From the NCBI RefSeq assembly GCF_041080835.1, contig NZ_CP129683.1:124001-188000 (forward strand): 64,000 nucleotides of DNA, in the 5' to 3' direction. The notes below the pieces were generated by a model. The model ran no database searches. It was not told the DNA's origin and saw only the letters and a list, made by a program, of their open reading frames with translations. Positions 27,625 to 35,903 of this stretch are shown in pieces (the first letter of the stretch is position 1; each line of letters starts with the position of its first letter). The stretch comes from Bifidobacterium sp. WK012_4_13 (lineage in GTDB: Bacteria > Actinomycetota > Actinomycetes > Actinomycetales > Bifidobacteriaceae). Both the position numbers and the translations under genes were made by a program.

Positions 27625-28307
27625 GCGAACCCGTGGTGAAACGACACATGGCCACGCTTTCGACGGAGAGGATCGTCGCCCATGCGAGCCGACTCTCCAC
27701 GCGCGGCAACAAGCATCAGGTTCCGCGCGTCGGCATCATGGGCGGCACCTTCGATCCCATCCATAACGGACATTTGGTCGCCGCTTCCGAGGTCGCCTGG
27801 GTCTATGACCTGGACGAGGTCATCTTCGTGCCGACCGGACGACCCATATTCAAGCTCGACAAGGTGGTCACCAATGCCGAGGACCGATATCTGATGACGG
27901 TCATAGCGACTGCCTCCAATCCGAAATTCACGGTATCCCGTGTGGACATCGACAGACCCGGCGTGACATATACCATCGATACGCTCAGAGACATCAAGGC
28001 TGCGCGCCCGAACGCGGAACTGTTCTTCATCACCGGGGCGGACGCAGTGGCGGAAATCATGAGGTGGAAGGATTTCAATCAGATGTGGGAGCTGGCACAT
28101 TTCGTGGCGGTCTCCCGACCGGGGTATACGGCCACGACGAAGAATCTTGACCTGCCGCCACATACCGTCGACATGCTCGAGATTCCGGCGCTGTCCATTT
28201 CGTCCACGGATGTGAGAAGGCGCTGCGAGAAGCAGGAGCCGGTCTGGTATCTGGTTCCCGATGGCGTCGTGCAATACATCGCGAAGCATGGGCTGTATCG
28301 CAGCTGA
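27621..28307 (+). CDS. nadD: Nicotinate-nucleotide adenylyltransferase
   Basis: Adenylates nicotinate mononucleotide in NAD synthesis. The nucleotidyltransferase motif [13 protein letters not shown] lies at residues 41-53 and the C-terminal [10 protein letters not shown] motif near 193-202; YTIDTLRDI and FITGADAV are also typical. 228 residues, with about 35 extra N-terminal residues relative to the catalytic core. GTG 27621 overlaps the preceding stop. The usual actinobacterial partner rsfS is 4 kb downstream, separated by prs, a tRNA and glmU. Confidence 0.95.
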   Translation: MSEPVVKRHMATLSTERIVAHASRLSTRGNKHQVPRVGIMGGTFDPIHNGHLVAASEVAWVYDLDEVIFVPTGRPIFKLDKVVTNAEDRYLMTVIATASNPKFTVSRVDIDRPGVTYTIDTLRDIKAARPNAELFFITGADAVAEIMRWKDFNQMWELAHFVAVSRPGYTATTKNLDLPPHTVDMLEIPALSISSTDVRRRCEKQEPVWYLVPDGVVQYIAKHGLYRS

Positions 28308-28472
28308 GCCGATGATCTGGGCGTTCCAGATGGTTTTCCTCATTGGAAATCGGCCGTATTCCGGCCGCCCTGCGAGGGCCGATCCCGGAGTGTCGACTCT
28401 AAAATGATTTCTGTCACAGTGGGCAGTTATTATGTGTTCTTGTCCGCTTCAACGACACCAATGTTTGGAGAA

Positions 28473-29489
28473 ATGGTGAGCACAATTCTCGAAGGAAATC
28501 CGGATAAGAACCTGATTCTGGTGGCTGGTAGGTCTCATCCTAAGCTAGCTGCAGATGTGGCAGAGCAGTTGGGGATTGAGGTGCTGGAAACGACCGCCTA
28601 CGACTTCGCCAATGGTGAGATGTACGTTCGCTACACCGAATCCGTGCGTGGTGCCGATGTGTTCGTGCTGCAAAGTCATACGACCCCCATCAACAAGTCC
28701 ATCATGGAGCAGCTCATCATGATCGATGCGCTCAAGCGTGCCTCGGCGCGCTCCATCACGGCAGTCTGCCCATTCCTTGGATATTCAAGGCAAGACAAGA
28801 AGCATCGTGGCCGCGAGCCCATCTCCTGCCGTCTGATGTTCGACCTGCTGAAGACCGCGGGCGCTGACCGCATCATGTCAGTCGACCTGCATGCTGCGCA
28901 ATCCCAAGGATTCTTCGATGGTCCCGTCGACCATCTCATAGCGATGCCAGTGCTCGTCGATTACGTCAGGGATCGTCTTGACCTGTCGAACGTGAGCGTG
29001 GTCTCACCTGATGCCGGTCGAATCCGCGTCGCGGAGCAGTGGGCACAGCGTCTTGGCGGCGGTCCTCTGGCCTTTGTCCACAAGACAAGGGACATCACCC
29101 GTCCGAACCAGGCCGTGGCCAACCGAGTCGTCGGCGATGTCAATGGCAAGGATTGCGTGCTCGTCGATGACATGATCGACACGGGCGGCACGATCATCCA
29201 GGCGATCAACGTGCTGCATGAGGCTGGCGCGAAGTCCATAACCGTGGTTGCGACGCATGGCATTCTCTCCGGCCCGGCTGTCGAGCGCCTGCGAGGCTGC
29301 GGCGCGCGTGAGGTGGTTCTTACCGACACCGTTCCCATTCCTGAAGAGAAGCGCTGGGACGGTCTCACCGTCCTCTCCATAGCCCCCTTGCTCGCGAGCG
29401 CCATCAAGGCGGTGTTCGACGACGGTTCCGTCGCGGAGCTGTTCGATACCTATCCAGAGCATCATGGACAGGGCTTCCTGTTCGCCTGA
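28473..29489 (+). CDS. prs: Ribose-phosphate pyrophosphokinase
   Basis: Makes PRPP from ribose 5-phosphate and ATP. ATG 28473, just after TTGGAGA, gives MVSTILEG, matching bifidobacterial Prs N-termini as I recall them; the frame is open back to 28404 without homology. It has the flexible loop and ATP region YSRQDKKHRGREPIS, the metal site VDLHAAQSQGFF, and the PRPP-binding loop CVLVDDMIDTGGTI. 338 residues. It ends at a strong intrinsic terminator, so it is probably monocistronic or the end of the proA-nadD run. Confidence 0.95.
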   Translation: MVSTILEGNPDKNLILVAGRSHPKLAADVAEQLGIEVLETTAYDFANGEMYVRYTESVRGADVFVLQSHTTPINKSIMEQLIMIDALKRASARSITAVCPFLGYSRQDKKHRGREPISCRLMFDLLKTAGADRIMSVDLHAAQSQGFFDGPVDHLIAMPVLVDYVRDRLDLSNVSVVSPDAGRIRVAEQWAQRLGGGPLAFVHKTRDITRPNQAVANRVVGDVNGKDCVLVDDMIDTGGTIIQAINVLHEAGAKSITVVATHGILSGPAVERLRGCGAREVVLTDTVPIPEEKRWDGLTVLSIAPLLASAIKAVFDDGSVAELFDTYPEHHGQGFLFA

Positions 29490-29512
29490 TTGCCAACGTT
29501 TCTCTACGTCTC

Positions 29513-29551
29513 AGTCGCCACCCTGCGATTTCTCAGCAGGGTGGCGACTGT
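29513..29551 (+). terminator. Rho-independent terminator of prs
   Basis: Perfect 15-bp stem: CAGTCGCCACCCTGC (29513-29527) with GCAGGGTGGCGACTG (29537-29551), 9-base loop, followed by TCGTTTT. Confidence 0.9.
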
Positions 29552-29664
29552 CGTTTTCGGCTCGCTGCGCCGGAGCGTGGGGGAGGCCGAATTCGCCATG
29601 CCGTTGGCTTCCCAAATCCACGGAACATGGCATAATGTTTCCTTGGCGGAATTCGTTCCGCTTT

Positions 29665-29735
29665 TCCCCCATGGTGTAATGGCAGCACACGGGTCTTTGG
29701 AACCTCTAGTCTTGGTTCGAATCCAGGTGGGGGAA
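29665..29735 (+). tRNA. tRNA-Gln (anticodon TTG)
   Basis: Acceptor TCCCCCA (29665-29671) pairs with TGGGGGA (29728-29734). The D-arm is GTGTAATGGCAGCAC and the T-arm carries GGTTCGAATCC. The anticodon loop CTTTGGA places TTG at positions 34-36, reading Gln CAA. CCA is not encoded. The base of the anticodon stem is weak (27:43 is C-C and 28:42 is G-T), which is unusual but tolerable. A possible -10 element CATAAT lies near 29632. Confidence 0.93.
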
Positions 29736-29811
29736 CGGAGTTGGGCCAACCGGTCGGTATGCGAGATTGCTGGCGACCGGCGAGCTTTCCGGTCGGAGGA
29801 AAGGATCTGCA

Positions 29812-30609
29812 TTGACGGTTAAGAAAATCGAAACCTGGCTGACCGATATGGATGGCGTTCTCGTTCATGAGAACACCGCTCTTCCAGGTGCAGCCGAATT
29901 CATTGAAACATTGAAAAGTAATAACCGCCGTTTTCTGGTGCTTACGAATAACCCAATCTACACGCCGCGTGACTTGGCTGCTCGACTTGAGCGCAGCGGC
30001 ATAGACGTGCCTGAGGAGAACATCTGGACCTCGGCATTGGCCACCGCCGATTTCGTTTCGCGTACGATTCCCAACGGATCTGCCTATGTGATCGGGGAGG
30101 CGGGCCTGACGACGGCCTTGCACGAGGCTGGCTATGTGCTTTCCGATTCCAAGCCTGACTATGTGATTCTTGGAGAGACGAGAACCTATTCGTTCGAGGC
30201 GATCACGACGGCGATCCGCCTGATCATCGGTGGCGCGCGATTCCTGTGCACGAATCCCGATCCGACTGGTCCGAGCGAGCATGGGGTGTTGCCTGCCGCA
30301 GGTTCCGTCGCCGCATTGGTCACCAAGGCGACTGGCCGTGAGCCATACTTCGTCGGCAAGCCGAATCCGATCATGTTCCGCACGGCGTTGAATCGTGTCG
30401 GAGGTCATTCTGAGACCACTGCAATGATTGGCGATCGCATGGCGACCGACGTCATCGCGGGAGTCGAGGCGGGCCTGAACACCTTCCTCGTGCTTACGGG
30501 CATCACCAAGCGTGACGAGGTAGAGACCTTCCCATTCAGACCTGATTGGGTCGTGGATGGGATCAAGGATCTGATAAGCGTAGCGGAGACGGGTGAGGTC
30601 GAGCTTTGA
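29812..30609 (+). CDS. HAD-IIA family hydrolase (NagD-like)
   Basis: NagD/PGP-type HAD phosphatase with the large C2 cap. Motif I DMDGVLVHENTALPGA starts near residue 13, motif II is VLTNNP, the motif III Lys lies in FVGKPNP, and motif IV is MIGDRMATDV. 265 residues, standard for subclass IIA. The start is TTG 29812 with GGAGGAAAGGA 6-16 bases upstream; the upstream in-frame codon at 29767 would overlap the region just after the tRNA. It probably acts on small nucleotides or phosphoglycolate, but the substrate is not readable. It overlaps or abuts the glmU reading frame. Confidence 0.9.
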   Translation: MTVKKIETWLTDMDGVLVHENTALPGAAEFIETLKSNNRRFLVLTNNPIYTPRDLAARLERSGIDVPEENIWTSALATADFVSRTIPNGSAYVIGEAGLTTALHEAGYVLSDSKPDYVILGETRTYSFEAITTAIRLIIGGARFLCTNPDPTGPSEHGVLPAAGSVAALVTKATGREPYFVGKPNPIMFRTALNRVGGHSETTAMIGDRMATDVIAGVEAGLNTFLVLTGITKRDEVETFPFRPDWVVDGIKDLISVAETGEVEL

Positions 30610-30659
30610 GCAGTGGCGATATTGCAGAGGAAACGAACGATCAAGGTGAGACGCCCACG

Positions 30660-32099
30660 ATGAATGATTCAAGGAAGGCGTCGAAGTCCGTGCACGATGG
30701 GGAGGCTCGGCGGCTAGGGGTCTCCGCTGCAATCGTCCTGGCCGCAGGTGACGGCACCAGAATGCGTTCTGATACGCCGAAGGTGCTCCATCAGCTTGGA
30801 GGAAGGACACTGCTGAACCGTGTCGTCTCCTCAGTCCGGCAGTTGAATCCGGACAGGCTCGCCGTCGTCGTGCACTACCAGGCAGAGCGTGTCGCCGATG
30901 CGGCTCTGTCCTACGACAGTGGAATAACGATCGTCCGTCAGGACGACATCCCCGGAACCGGACGTGCGGTGCAGTGCGCCATGAAGACGCTGGGCGAGGA
31001 TGAAAGGCTCACAGGCCCTGTTCTGATTGCCGCCTCTGACATGCCTTTGCTTGATTTCACAACGCTCCAGGCACTGATTCACTCACATGTGGAGAGTGGA
31101 AACGGTGCGACCGTGCTTACGGCCAGACTCGACAATCCGACGGGCTACGGCAGGATCATACGTGACCAGCAGGGCAACGTGCTGAGAATCGTCGAGCAAA
31201 AGGATGCGAATAGCACCGAGCTCGCAGTGCATGAGGTCAATACTTCGGTCTACGTCTTCGATGCCGACGTGCTTGGCGCGTCCATCGAGGGGCTTGACGA
31301 CGATAACGCCCAGGGCGAGTTCTATCTCACCGATGCCCTTGAGCAGGCCACGCAGAACGGCAGGCAGGTCGGCGCGTTCGCCGCCCCTGACGCCTTGGCC
31401 GTCGAAGGCGTGAACGATCGAATTCAGCTCGCAAACCTTGCGAAGGCCCATAACAGAAGGGTGTGCGAGGAATGGATGCTCAAGGGGGTCACGATTCTCG
31501 ATCCGGAGACGACATGGATCGATGACGAGGTCGAGATCGCGCAGGATGTGACGGTGCTTCCAGGCAGCTTCCTTCAGCGGCATACCGTCATCGCCAGCCA
31601 TGCTGTCATAGGGCCATATACGACGCTTATCGATGCCAGGATCGACGAGGGTGCAACCGTCGAACGTTCCAGAGTGCAGGATTCTCACATCGGTGCCGAG
31701 GCAAGCATTGGCCCATGGACATACATGCGACCTGGAAACGAGTTGAAGGAGCAGACCAAGGCAGGCGCCTTCGTCGAGATGAAGAAGGCTCATATCGACA
31801 GGGGATCCAAGGTTCCGCATCTCAGCTACATCGGCGATGCCCACATCGGAGAGCACAGCAATGTCGGCGGTGGAACCATAACGGCCAACTATGACGGAGT
31901 CCATAAGCATCGCACGCAGATCGGTTCGCATGTGCATGTCGGTGCCGATAACGTCTTTGTCGCCCCAGTCGAGGTCGGAGACGGCGTCACGACCGGAGCT
32001 GGCTCGGTGATACGCCATCAGGTATCTGACGGCTCGCTGGCATATTCGGAGAACACGCAGCATGAGAAGAAGAACTGGAAGCCGGCCTGGGAGCGCTGA
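30660..32099 (+). CDS. glmU: Bifunctional UDP-N-acetylglucosamine pyrophosphorylase / glucosamine-1-phosphate N-acetyltransferase
   Basis: Makes UDP-GlcNAc for the cell wall. The N-terminal uridyltransferase begins AAIVLAAGDGTRMRSDTPKV, with ASDMPLL and the NPTGYGRI motif. The C-terminal left-handed beta helix carries the hexapeptide repeats and the acetyltransferase site (GAFVEMKKA, NYDGVHKHRT). ATG 30660 has AAGGTGAG 9 bases upstream; a TTG at 30606 overlapping the previous stop (TTGA) is an alternative that adds 18 polar residues. 479 residues from ATG, within the usual 450-490. rsfS follows after 152 bases. Confidence 0.95.
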   Translation: MNDSRKASKSVHDGEARRLGVSAAIVLAAGDGTRMRSDTPKVLHQLGGRTLLNRVVSSVRQLNPDRLAVVVHYQAERVADAALSYDSGITIVRQDDIPGTGRAVQCAMKTLGEDERLTGPVLIAASDMPLLDFTTLQALIHSHVESGNGATVLTARLDNPTGYGRIIRDQQGNVLRIVEQKDANSTELAVHEVNTSVYVFDADVLGASIEGLDDDNAQGEFYLTDALEQATQNGRQVGAFAAPDALAVEGVNDRIQLANLAKAHNRRVCEEWMLKGVTILDPETTWIDDEVEIAQDVTVLPGSFLQRHTVIASHAVIGPYTTLIDARIDEGATVERSRVQDSHIGAEASIGPWTYMRPGNELKEQTKAGAFVEMKKAHIDRGSKVPHLSYIGDAHIGEHSNVGGGTITANYDGVHKHRTQIGSHVHVGADNVFVAPVEVGDGVTTGAGSVIRHQVSDGSLAYSENTQHEKKNWKPAWER

Positions 32100-32251
32100 G
32101 CATTCTCCTCGGCCGACGGTTCCTGGCATGGTCGTTGGCTTCGCAGGCTGCCGCTGTCTGCGAAGCGATGTGAATATCGTCGCATTGACTGATAACGACG
32201 TGGATATGCGGCATAATGGGTAAGTCAAATGCTTCAGGGAAGGGCGGATAC

Positions 32252-32719
32252 GTGTCGGCTGTACAGGATTCTATTGATTGTGTGAGAGTTGCGGCGAGGG
32301 CGGCGGACGCCGTAAAGGCCGAGCATCTGGTGGCCTTCGATGTGACGGAGCCTCTGGCGATAACCGACATATTCATGATTGCCGTCGGCAACAATGATCG
32401 TCAGGTTCTTGCCATAGCAGAGGAGATCGAGAAGCAGCTCCACGTTCAGCGGCAGCGCCAGGCACGTTCCCGGGAAGGTCTGCAAGAGGCGCAATGGATT
32501 CTCCTTGACTATGGTGATTTCGTGATTCATGTGATGAATCCTGAGGCGCATGAATACTATGACTTGGAACGTCTGTGGCGCGACTGCCCGCTGATCGATC
32601 TGCAACTGCCAGAGCATGAGGCCGGTGCCGACCAGGCAGGCGACGAGACAGATGACGAGACAGGTGACGAGTCTTCCACAGCAGATTCAGGCGTGCCATC
32701 TGCCGCGGAAAGAAACTGA
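32252..32719 (+). CDS. rsfS: Ribosomal silencing factor RsfS
   Basis: Binds L14 and blocks subunit joining when nutrients are low. The family core is complete: DVTEPLAITDIFMIAVGNNDRQVLAIA split across residues 31-58, ARSREGLQEAQWILLDYGDFVIHVM, and YDLERLWRDCPLIDL. GTG 32252 has AAGGGCGG 7 bases upstream and gives an N-terminus like other bifidobacterial RsfS; ATG 32216 is open but less likely. The C-terminal tail is a long acidic Asp/Glu/Gly/Thr stretch, giving 155 residues against the usual 110-125. The histidine phosphatase gene starts one base after the stop. Confidence 0.93.
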   Translation: MSAVQDSIDCVRVAARAADAVKAEHLVAFDVTEPLAITDIFMIAVGNNDRQVLAIAEEIEKQLHVQRQRQARSREGLQEAQWILLDYGDFVIHVMNPEAHEYYDLERLWRDCPLIDLQLPEHEAGADQAGDETDDETGDESSTADSGVPSAAERN

Positions 32720-32720
32720 C

Positions 32721-33443
32721 ATGGGCGAGCACGATTCGCAGCCTCACGCCCATTCGATAACGCTGGTTCGCCATGGGCGCACTTCATACAACGCTGCGCA
32801 ACGCCTGCAAGGGCAGATTGACATTCCCCTCGATTCCGTCGGGGAATGGCAGGTGAGACAGACTGCTGCAGCGCTGGGCGAACTGTATGTCAACCCTGTT
32901 CTCGAGCAGGGACGGCAGGTTGTCGTTTCCTCAGATCTGGGAAGGGCCATGGCAACGGCCCATGCCTTCGCCGATCCGCTGGGACTTGAGATTCACCCTG
33001 ACGAGCGTGTTCGAGAACGAGGCTTTGGAGACTGGGAGGGACTCTCGCTTGCCGAGATGCGCTCTCAATGGCCTCGTGACTACAAGCTCTGGGCAAACTA
33101 TCAGGGTGGGGAACTGAAGCACGGAGCTGAACCGAAGGAGGACGTCGGAATGCGTGGCGTCTCAGCCATCGAGGATTGGTCATCGAGAGTCGGGTCCGAT
33201 GTCGATCTATTCTTTTTCTCCCATGGTGCATGGATATCGCAGACCTTGCAGACCCTGCTCGGGCTGAACCTGATTCACGACGACTTCTCGAGCCTGATTT
33301 CCATGCGGAACGCACATTGGACGCATCTGATTCCTCTTGACATGCCTGATGGAACCCTGCGTTGGCGGATGATCGATTACAATCATGGTCCGTCCATCGC
33401 CGAAACGGAGAAGTGGGAGGACCCGCACATTTCCGGGCATTGA
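32721..33443 (+). CDS. Histidine phosphatase (phosphoglycerate mutase-like)
   Basis: Branch 2,3-bisphosphoglycerate-mutase-like phosphatase. The RHG motif LVRHGRTSYNA is near residue 15, the second conserved segment RGFGDWEG near 93, and the late catalytic His is in FFSHGAWIS near 171. 240 residues. In actinobacteria a histidine phosphatase commonly follows rsfS (the Rv2419c-type glucosyl-3-phosphoglycerate phosphatase), so this may be that orthologue; the precise substrate is inferred. ATG 32721 follows GGAAAGAAA and starts one base after rsfS, pointing to one transcript. Confidence 0.9.
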   Translation: MGEHDSQPHAHSITLVRHGRTSYNAAQRLQGQIDIPLDSVGEWQVRQTAAALGELYVNPVLEQGRQVVVSSDLGRAMATAHAFADPLGLEIHPDERVRERGFGDWEGLSLAEMRSQWPRDYKLWANYQGGELKHGAEPKEDVGMRGVSAIEDWSSRVGSDVDLFFFSHGAWISQTLQTLLGLNLIHDDFSSLISMRNAHWTHLIPLDMPDGTLRWRMIDYNHGPSIAETEKWEDPHISGH

Positions 33444-33481
33444 TCCTCGATGGCGCTTTGCAGTGAGATCAGGGCACCCTC

Positions 33482-33505
33482 TTTTTTTTCCCCCCCCCCA
33501 AAAAA
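33482..33505. repeat. Homopolymer tract T8-C10-A6
   Basis: T at 33482-33489, C at 33490-33499, A at 33500-33505, intergenic, 39 bases after the histidine phosphatase stop and 191 bases before the next start. Runs this long slip readily in replication; they are rare in high-GC coding regions. Confidence 0.9.
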
Positions 33506-33516
33506 CTCGTCGGATT

Positions 33517-33615
33517 GCCTCGCATCGGCGAGGCCTCGTATGATTTGCCTTATCATTGCGCTGGCCAAGCTGGGAGATGCCGATCGGTGATGGGACATTC
33601 GTTCAGAGAATGTCC
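33517..33615. other. Two small hairpins in the 33.4-33.7 kb gap
   Basis: GCCTCGC/GCGAGGC (33517-33534, 4-base loop) and GGACATTC/GAATGTCC (33593-33615, 7-base loop), both perfect. The first could terminate the rsfS-phosphatase transcript; the second lies about 80 bases before the Ser/Thr-rich gene and could be an operator or leader hairpin. Confidence 0.5.
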
Positions 33616-33696
33616 AGCGTCGCCTTCTAGGGTTCTGTACAGTTGATTACGGATTACGGAAACGACATCGAGCGAAATCATTAAGGGGAATCGGTT

Positions 33697-34788
33697 GTGA
33701 AAGGTTTTTTCCACAATATCTCATGGGCGCAGATATTCGCAGGAGCTCTGGCTGCAGTCACGGCCTTTCTCCTATCTGCAAAGATCGGTATTGCGGGCTC
33801 GGTGATAGGAGTCGCCGTGGGTTCCATCGTTTCGACGGTGACCACGCAGATCTATCAGCGTGTGCTGAACGAGTCCGGCAAGAAAATACAGAAGACCGTC
33901 GTCAGCGTTCACTACAACCCCAACCGTTCAGATGATGGCGGCGACGAGGACGGCGGTGCGGGGAATGACGGTGCGGGGAATGACGGTTCAGACGCAGAGG
34001 ATACGCGGGTAATCTCGAGTGCGGATGAAACCACGCGGTCTGACGATCGAAAACAGGGCGGCACTTCCGAGCAGAATGCCGGAATGACCGCGGAGTTGCC
34101 GGCCACGATGGCAACTCCCAAAGCCGACAGCAGCGCACTTGATGCGACCTCACGGTTTTCCGCCGTCGGACCGGTCTCCGCCGGCGACTCATCCGGACGC
34201 AAGATAGTCGGAGAGGCGGACGCCTCCTCCAAGACCGGTGCAGCCGGTTCCTCCGACAGCTCCTTCACCAAGAAAATAGAAAGTTCGGCGCACGCAGGCA
34301 AGGCGAGCAAGGCAAAGGTCTCTCATCTCGATTCCAGAAGACGCAAGGTGCTGATAGTTGCCATCGTGAGCGCCGTTCTCGCATTCGGCGGCACTGCGGG
34401 AATCATATATGCGGTCACGAACGGGCAGGGCACGGATCAGGTCGTACGCAATATCGTGAGCCCGTCGAAGACGGCAGCGCCTTCGCCATCGGTTTCGACC
34501 TCGACCGAGAGCGATACCCAGCCAACGCGATCCGACAAGAAGACGGGCCAGACCGAACCATCGCAGACCACGAATTCAAGCGATTCCGACGATTCGGATC
34601 AGTCCACCTCCACCCCTTCCTCCAGTTCGACGCAGACATCGGGAAGCACCTCGACACCATCCACGTCATCATCGAGCAGTTCCAGCTCCTCGTCGACTGC
34701 GACGTCCACAAGCAGCGCTTCTCCGAGCGCCTCGGCGAGCACCTCATCTGCGCAGCCAGAGGCGGCATCGACTTCCTCGACTGACTGA
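33697..34788 (+). CDS. Membrane protein with Ser/Thr-rich C-terminal tail
   Basis: No named family recognised. The 363-residue product has a hydrophobic region at 9-48 (one or two helices), a hydrophilic middle of about 165 residues with the tandem repeat GAGND/GAGND and many charged residues, and a single clear helix at 218-241 (VLIVAIVSAVLAFGGTAGIIYAV) preceded by basic RRRK. A tail from about 255 is almost entirely Ser, Thr, Ala, Pro. By the positive-inside rule the tail is likely outside the cell, resembling a mucin-like, possibly glycosylated stalk. GTG 33697 has AAGGGGA 7 bases upstream. It follows the homopolymer tract and ends inside a tandem repeat. Confidence 0.82.
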   Translation: MKGFFHNISWAQIFAGALAAVTAFLLSAKIGIAGSVIGVAVGSIVSTVTTQIYQRVLNESGKKIQKTVVSVHYNPNRSDDGGDEDGGAGNDGAGNDGSDAEDTRVISSADETTRSDDRKQGGTSEQNAGMTAELPATMATPKADSSALDATSRFSAVGPVSAGDSSGRKIVGEADASSKTGAAGSSDSSFTKKIESSAHAGKASKAKVSHLDSRRRKVLIVAIVSAVLAFGGTAGIIYAVTNGQGTDQVVRNIVSPSKTAAPSPSVSTSTESDTQPTRSDKKTGQTEPSQTTNSSDSDDSDQSTSTPSSSSTQTSGSTSTPSTSSSSSSSSSSTATSTSSASPSASASTSSAQPEAASTSSTD

Positions 34789-34833
34789 CCGTTTCACTGA
34801 CTGACTGTTTCGACTGACTGTTTCGACTGACTG
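34779..34833. repeat. Tandem repeat spanning a stop codon
   Basis: GACTGACTG occurs at 34779, 34799, 34812 and 34825 (spacings 20, 13, 13; unit GACTGACTGTTTC). The first copy contains the stop codon of the Ser/Thr-rich gene (34786-34788); the rest are untranslated. Confidence 0.8.
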
Positions 34834-34840
34834 ACCGCGA

Positions 34841-34901
34841 AGCCAGGTGCCCGTCCAGGCATCTGGCTGAATGCCTTTCCGGCGTGAAAGTGGCGTTCAG
34901 C
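34841..34901 (+). terminator. Two overlapping hairpins after the Ser/Thr-rich gene
   Basis: Stem A pairs 34841-34851 with 34858-34868 (11 bp, one G-T). Stem B pairs 34866-34875 with 34892-34901 (10 bp, one G-T). They share three bases, so both cannot form fully. No T run follows. Probable transcript end or mutually exclusive structure. Confidence 0.45.
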
Positions 34902-34999
34902 ATGGTGTGAGGTTGCTGCGATTGCGGTGATTCAGGGTTCGCGATACGCTCTGAATGTATCAGTGAGAGGGTCAGAGCAAGTTTGCCGCGGGGAGAGTC

Positions 35000-35797
35000 A
35001 TGAAGGTAGCCTTGGAGAGCAATGCCATTTTTATGGGCATCGAGTATCTTGCCGTATTCTGTTCAGGGCTTGCGGGCGGACTTGCTGCAGTGCGCAAGCA
35101 TTATGACATCTTCTCCATCCTGATAATCTCATGGGTCACCGCTCTGGGCGGTGGAATCGTCAGAGACGTGTTGCTCGGCGCTGTGCCGCCTGTCGGCATC
35201 ACCGACAGGGGACTTGTTTTCTCGGCACTGGGCTCCGGCATTGTCGTCGCACTCGCATATCTCGAAATCAGTCATTTCACATGGACTCTGATCATCGTCG
35301 ATGCAATGGCCCTTGGACTGTTCGCAGTCAATGGCACCGCGAAGGCGATGGCCTATGGCACCTCTGGCATGACCGCCGTCTTCATGGGAATGATCACTGC
35401 GCTTGCGGGCGGGCTCATACGTGACATTCTGATCAACGAGGTTCCGATAATCATCCGTGACAAGCATTGGTATGCCGTTCCATCCTTCATGGGCTGCGTG
35501 CTGACGGTGATCGTGGGGAAGTTCGTCAAGGCGGGCATGCTCGACATCACTCAGGAAATGGTCATGGATGTGCTCATCGTTGTGGTCGTCGTTGCGATGA
35601 GGATACTCTCGGTGAAATTCAACTTCGTGCTTCCTGGTGCGGCAAGGCGCACCCACATGCATCTCATCACGCAGACCCGCTATCTGCGCAGACCGGTGAT
35701 CCATCCCAACGTCACCGTCCGCGAGCGGACGGATGAGCCTGAGAGCGGACCATCTGCGAAGGCCGGGGAACGGCTATCGAGGCATGACGAGAGCTGA
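35000..35797 (+). CDS. TRIC-type (UPF0126/YicG) membrane protein
   Basis: Polytopic membrane protein of the bacterial TRIC cation-channel family (formerly UPF0126). It is built from two repeats of about 90 residues, each with the family motif: ALGGGIVRDVLLG near residue 50 and ALAGGLIRDILIN near 136. Seven hydrophobic helices fill residues 10-215; the last 50 residues are hydrophilic and cytosolic. Bacterial TRIC proteins form homotrimeric K+-permeable channels; other members have been proposed as glycine carriers. ATG 35000 has GGGGAGA 5 bases upstream. A 14-bp bidirectional terminator follows. Confidence 0.9.
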   Translation: MKVALESNAIFMGIEYLAVFCSGLAGGLAAVRKHYDIFSILIISWVTALGGGIVRDVLLGAVPPVGITDRGLVFSALGSGIVVALAYLEISHFTWTLIIVDAMALGLFAVNGTAKAMAYGTSGMTAVFMGMITALAGGLIRDILINEVPIIIRDKHWYAVPSFMGCVLTVIVGKFVKAGMLDITQEMVMDVLIVVVVVAMRILSVKFNFVLPGAARRTHMHLITQTRYLRRPVIHPNVTVRERTDEPESGPSAKAGERLSRHDES

Positions 35798-35808
35798 GTG
35801 CCGTTCAT

Positions 35809-35846
35809 GCTTGGAGGCAGAGGGCCAAGCCTCTCTGCCTCCAAGC
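35809..35846. terminator. Bidirectional hairpin between TRIC and symporter genes
   Basis: Perfect 14-bp arms GCTTGGAGGCAGAG (35809-35822) and CTCTGCCTCCAAGC (35833-35846) with a 10-base loop, placed between convergent genes. Confidence 0.7.
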
Positions 35847-35903
35847 TGCCTCCTGGGCCAGTGCGCCTTCTGAATCGATGCCTTTCCTGGATGGGCGTTG
35901 ATG

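Noticed and set aside
29533..30810. 425-codon minus-strand frame over the tRNA and NagD-like gene
   Set aside because: It spans a terminator, a tRNA and two real genes; composition is Arg/Ser/His-rich as expected for a shadow frame.
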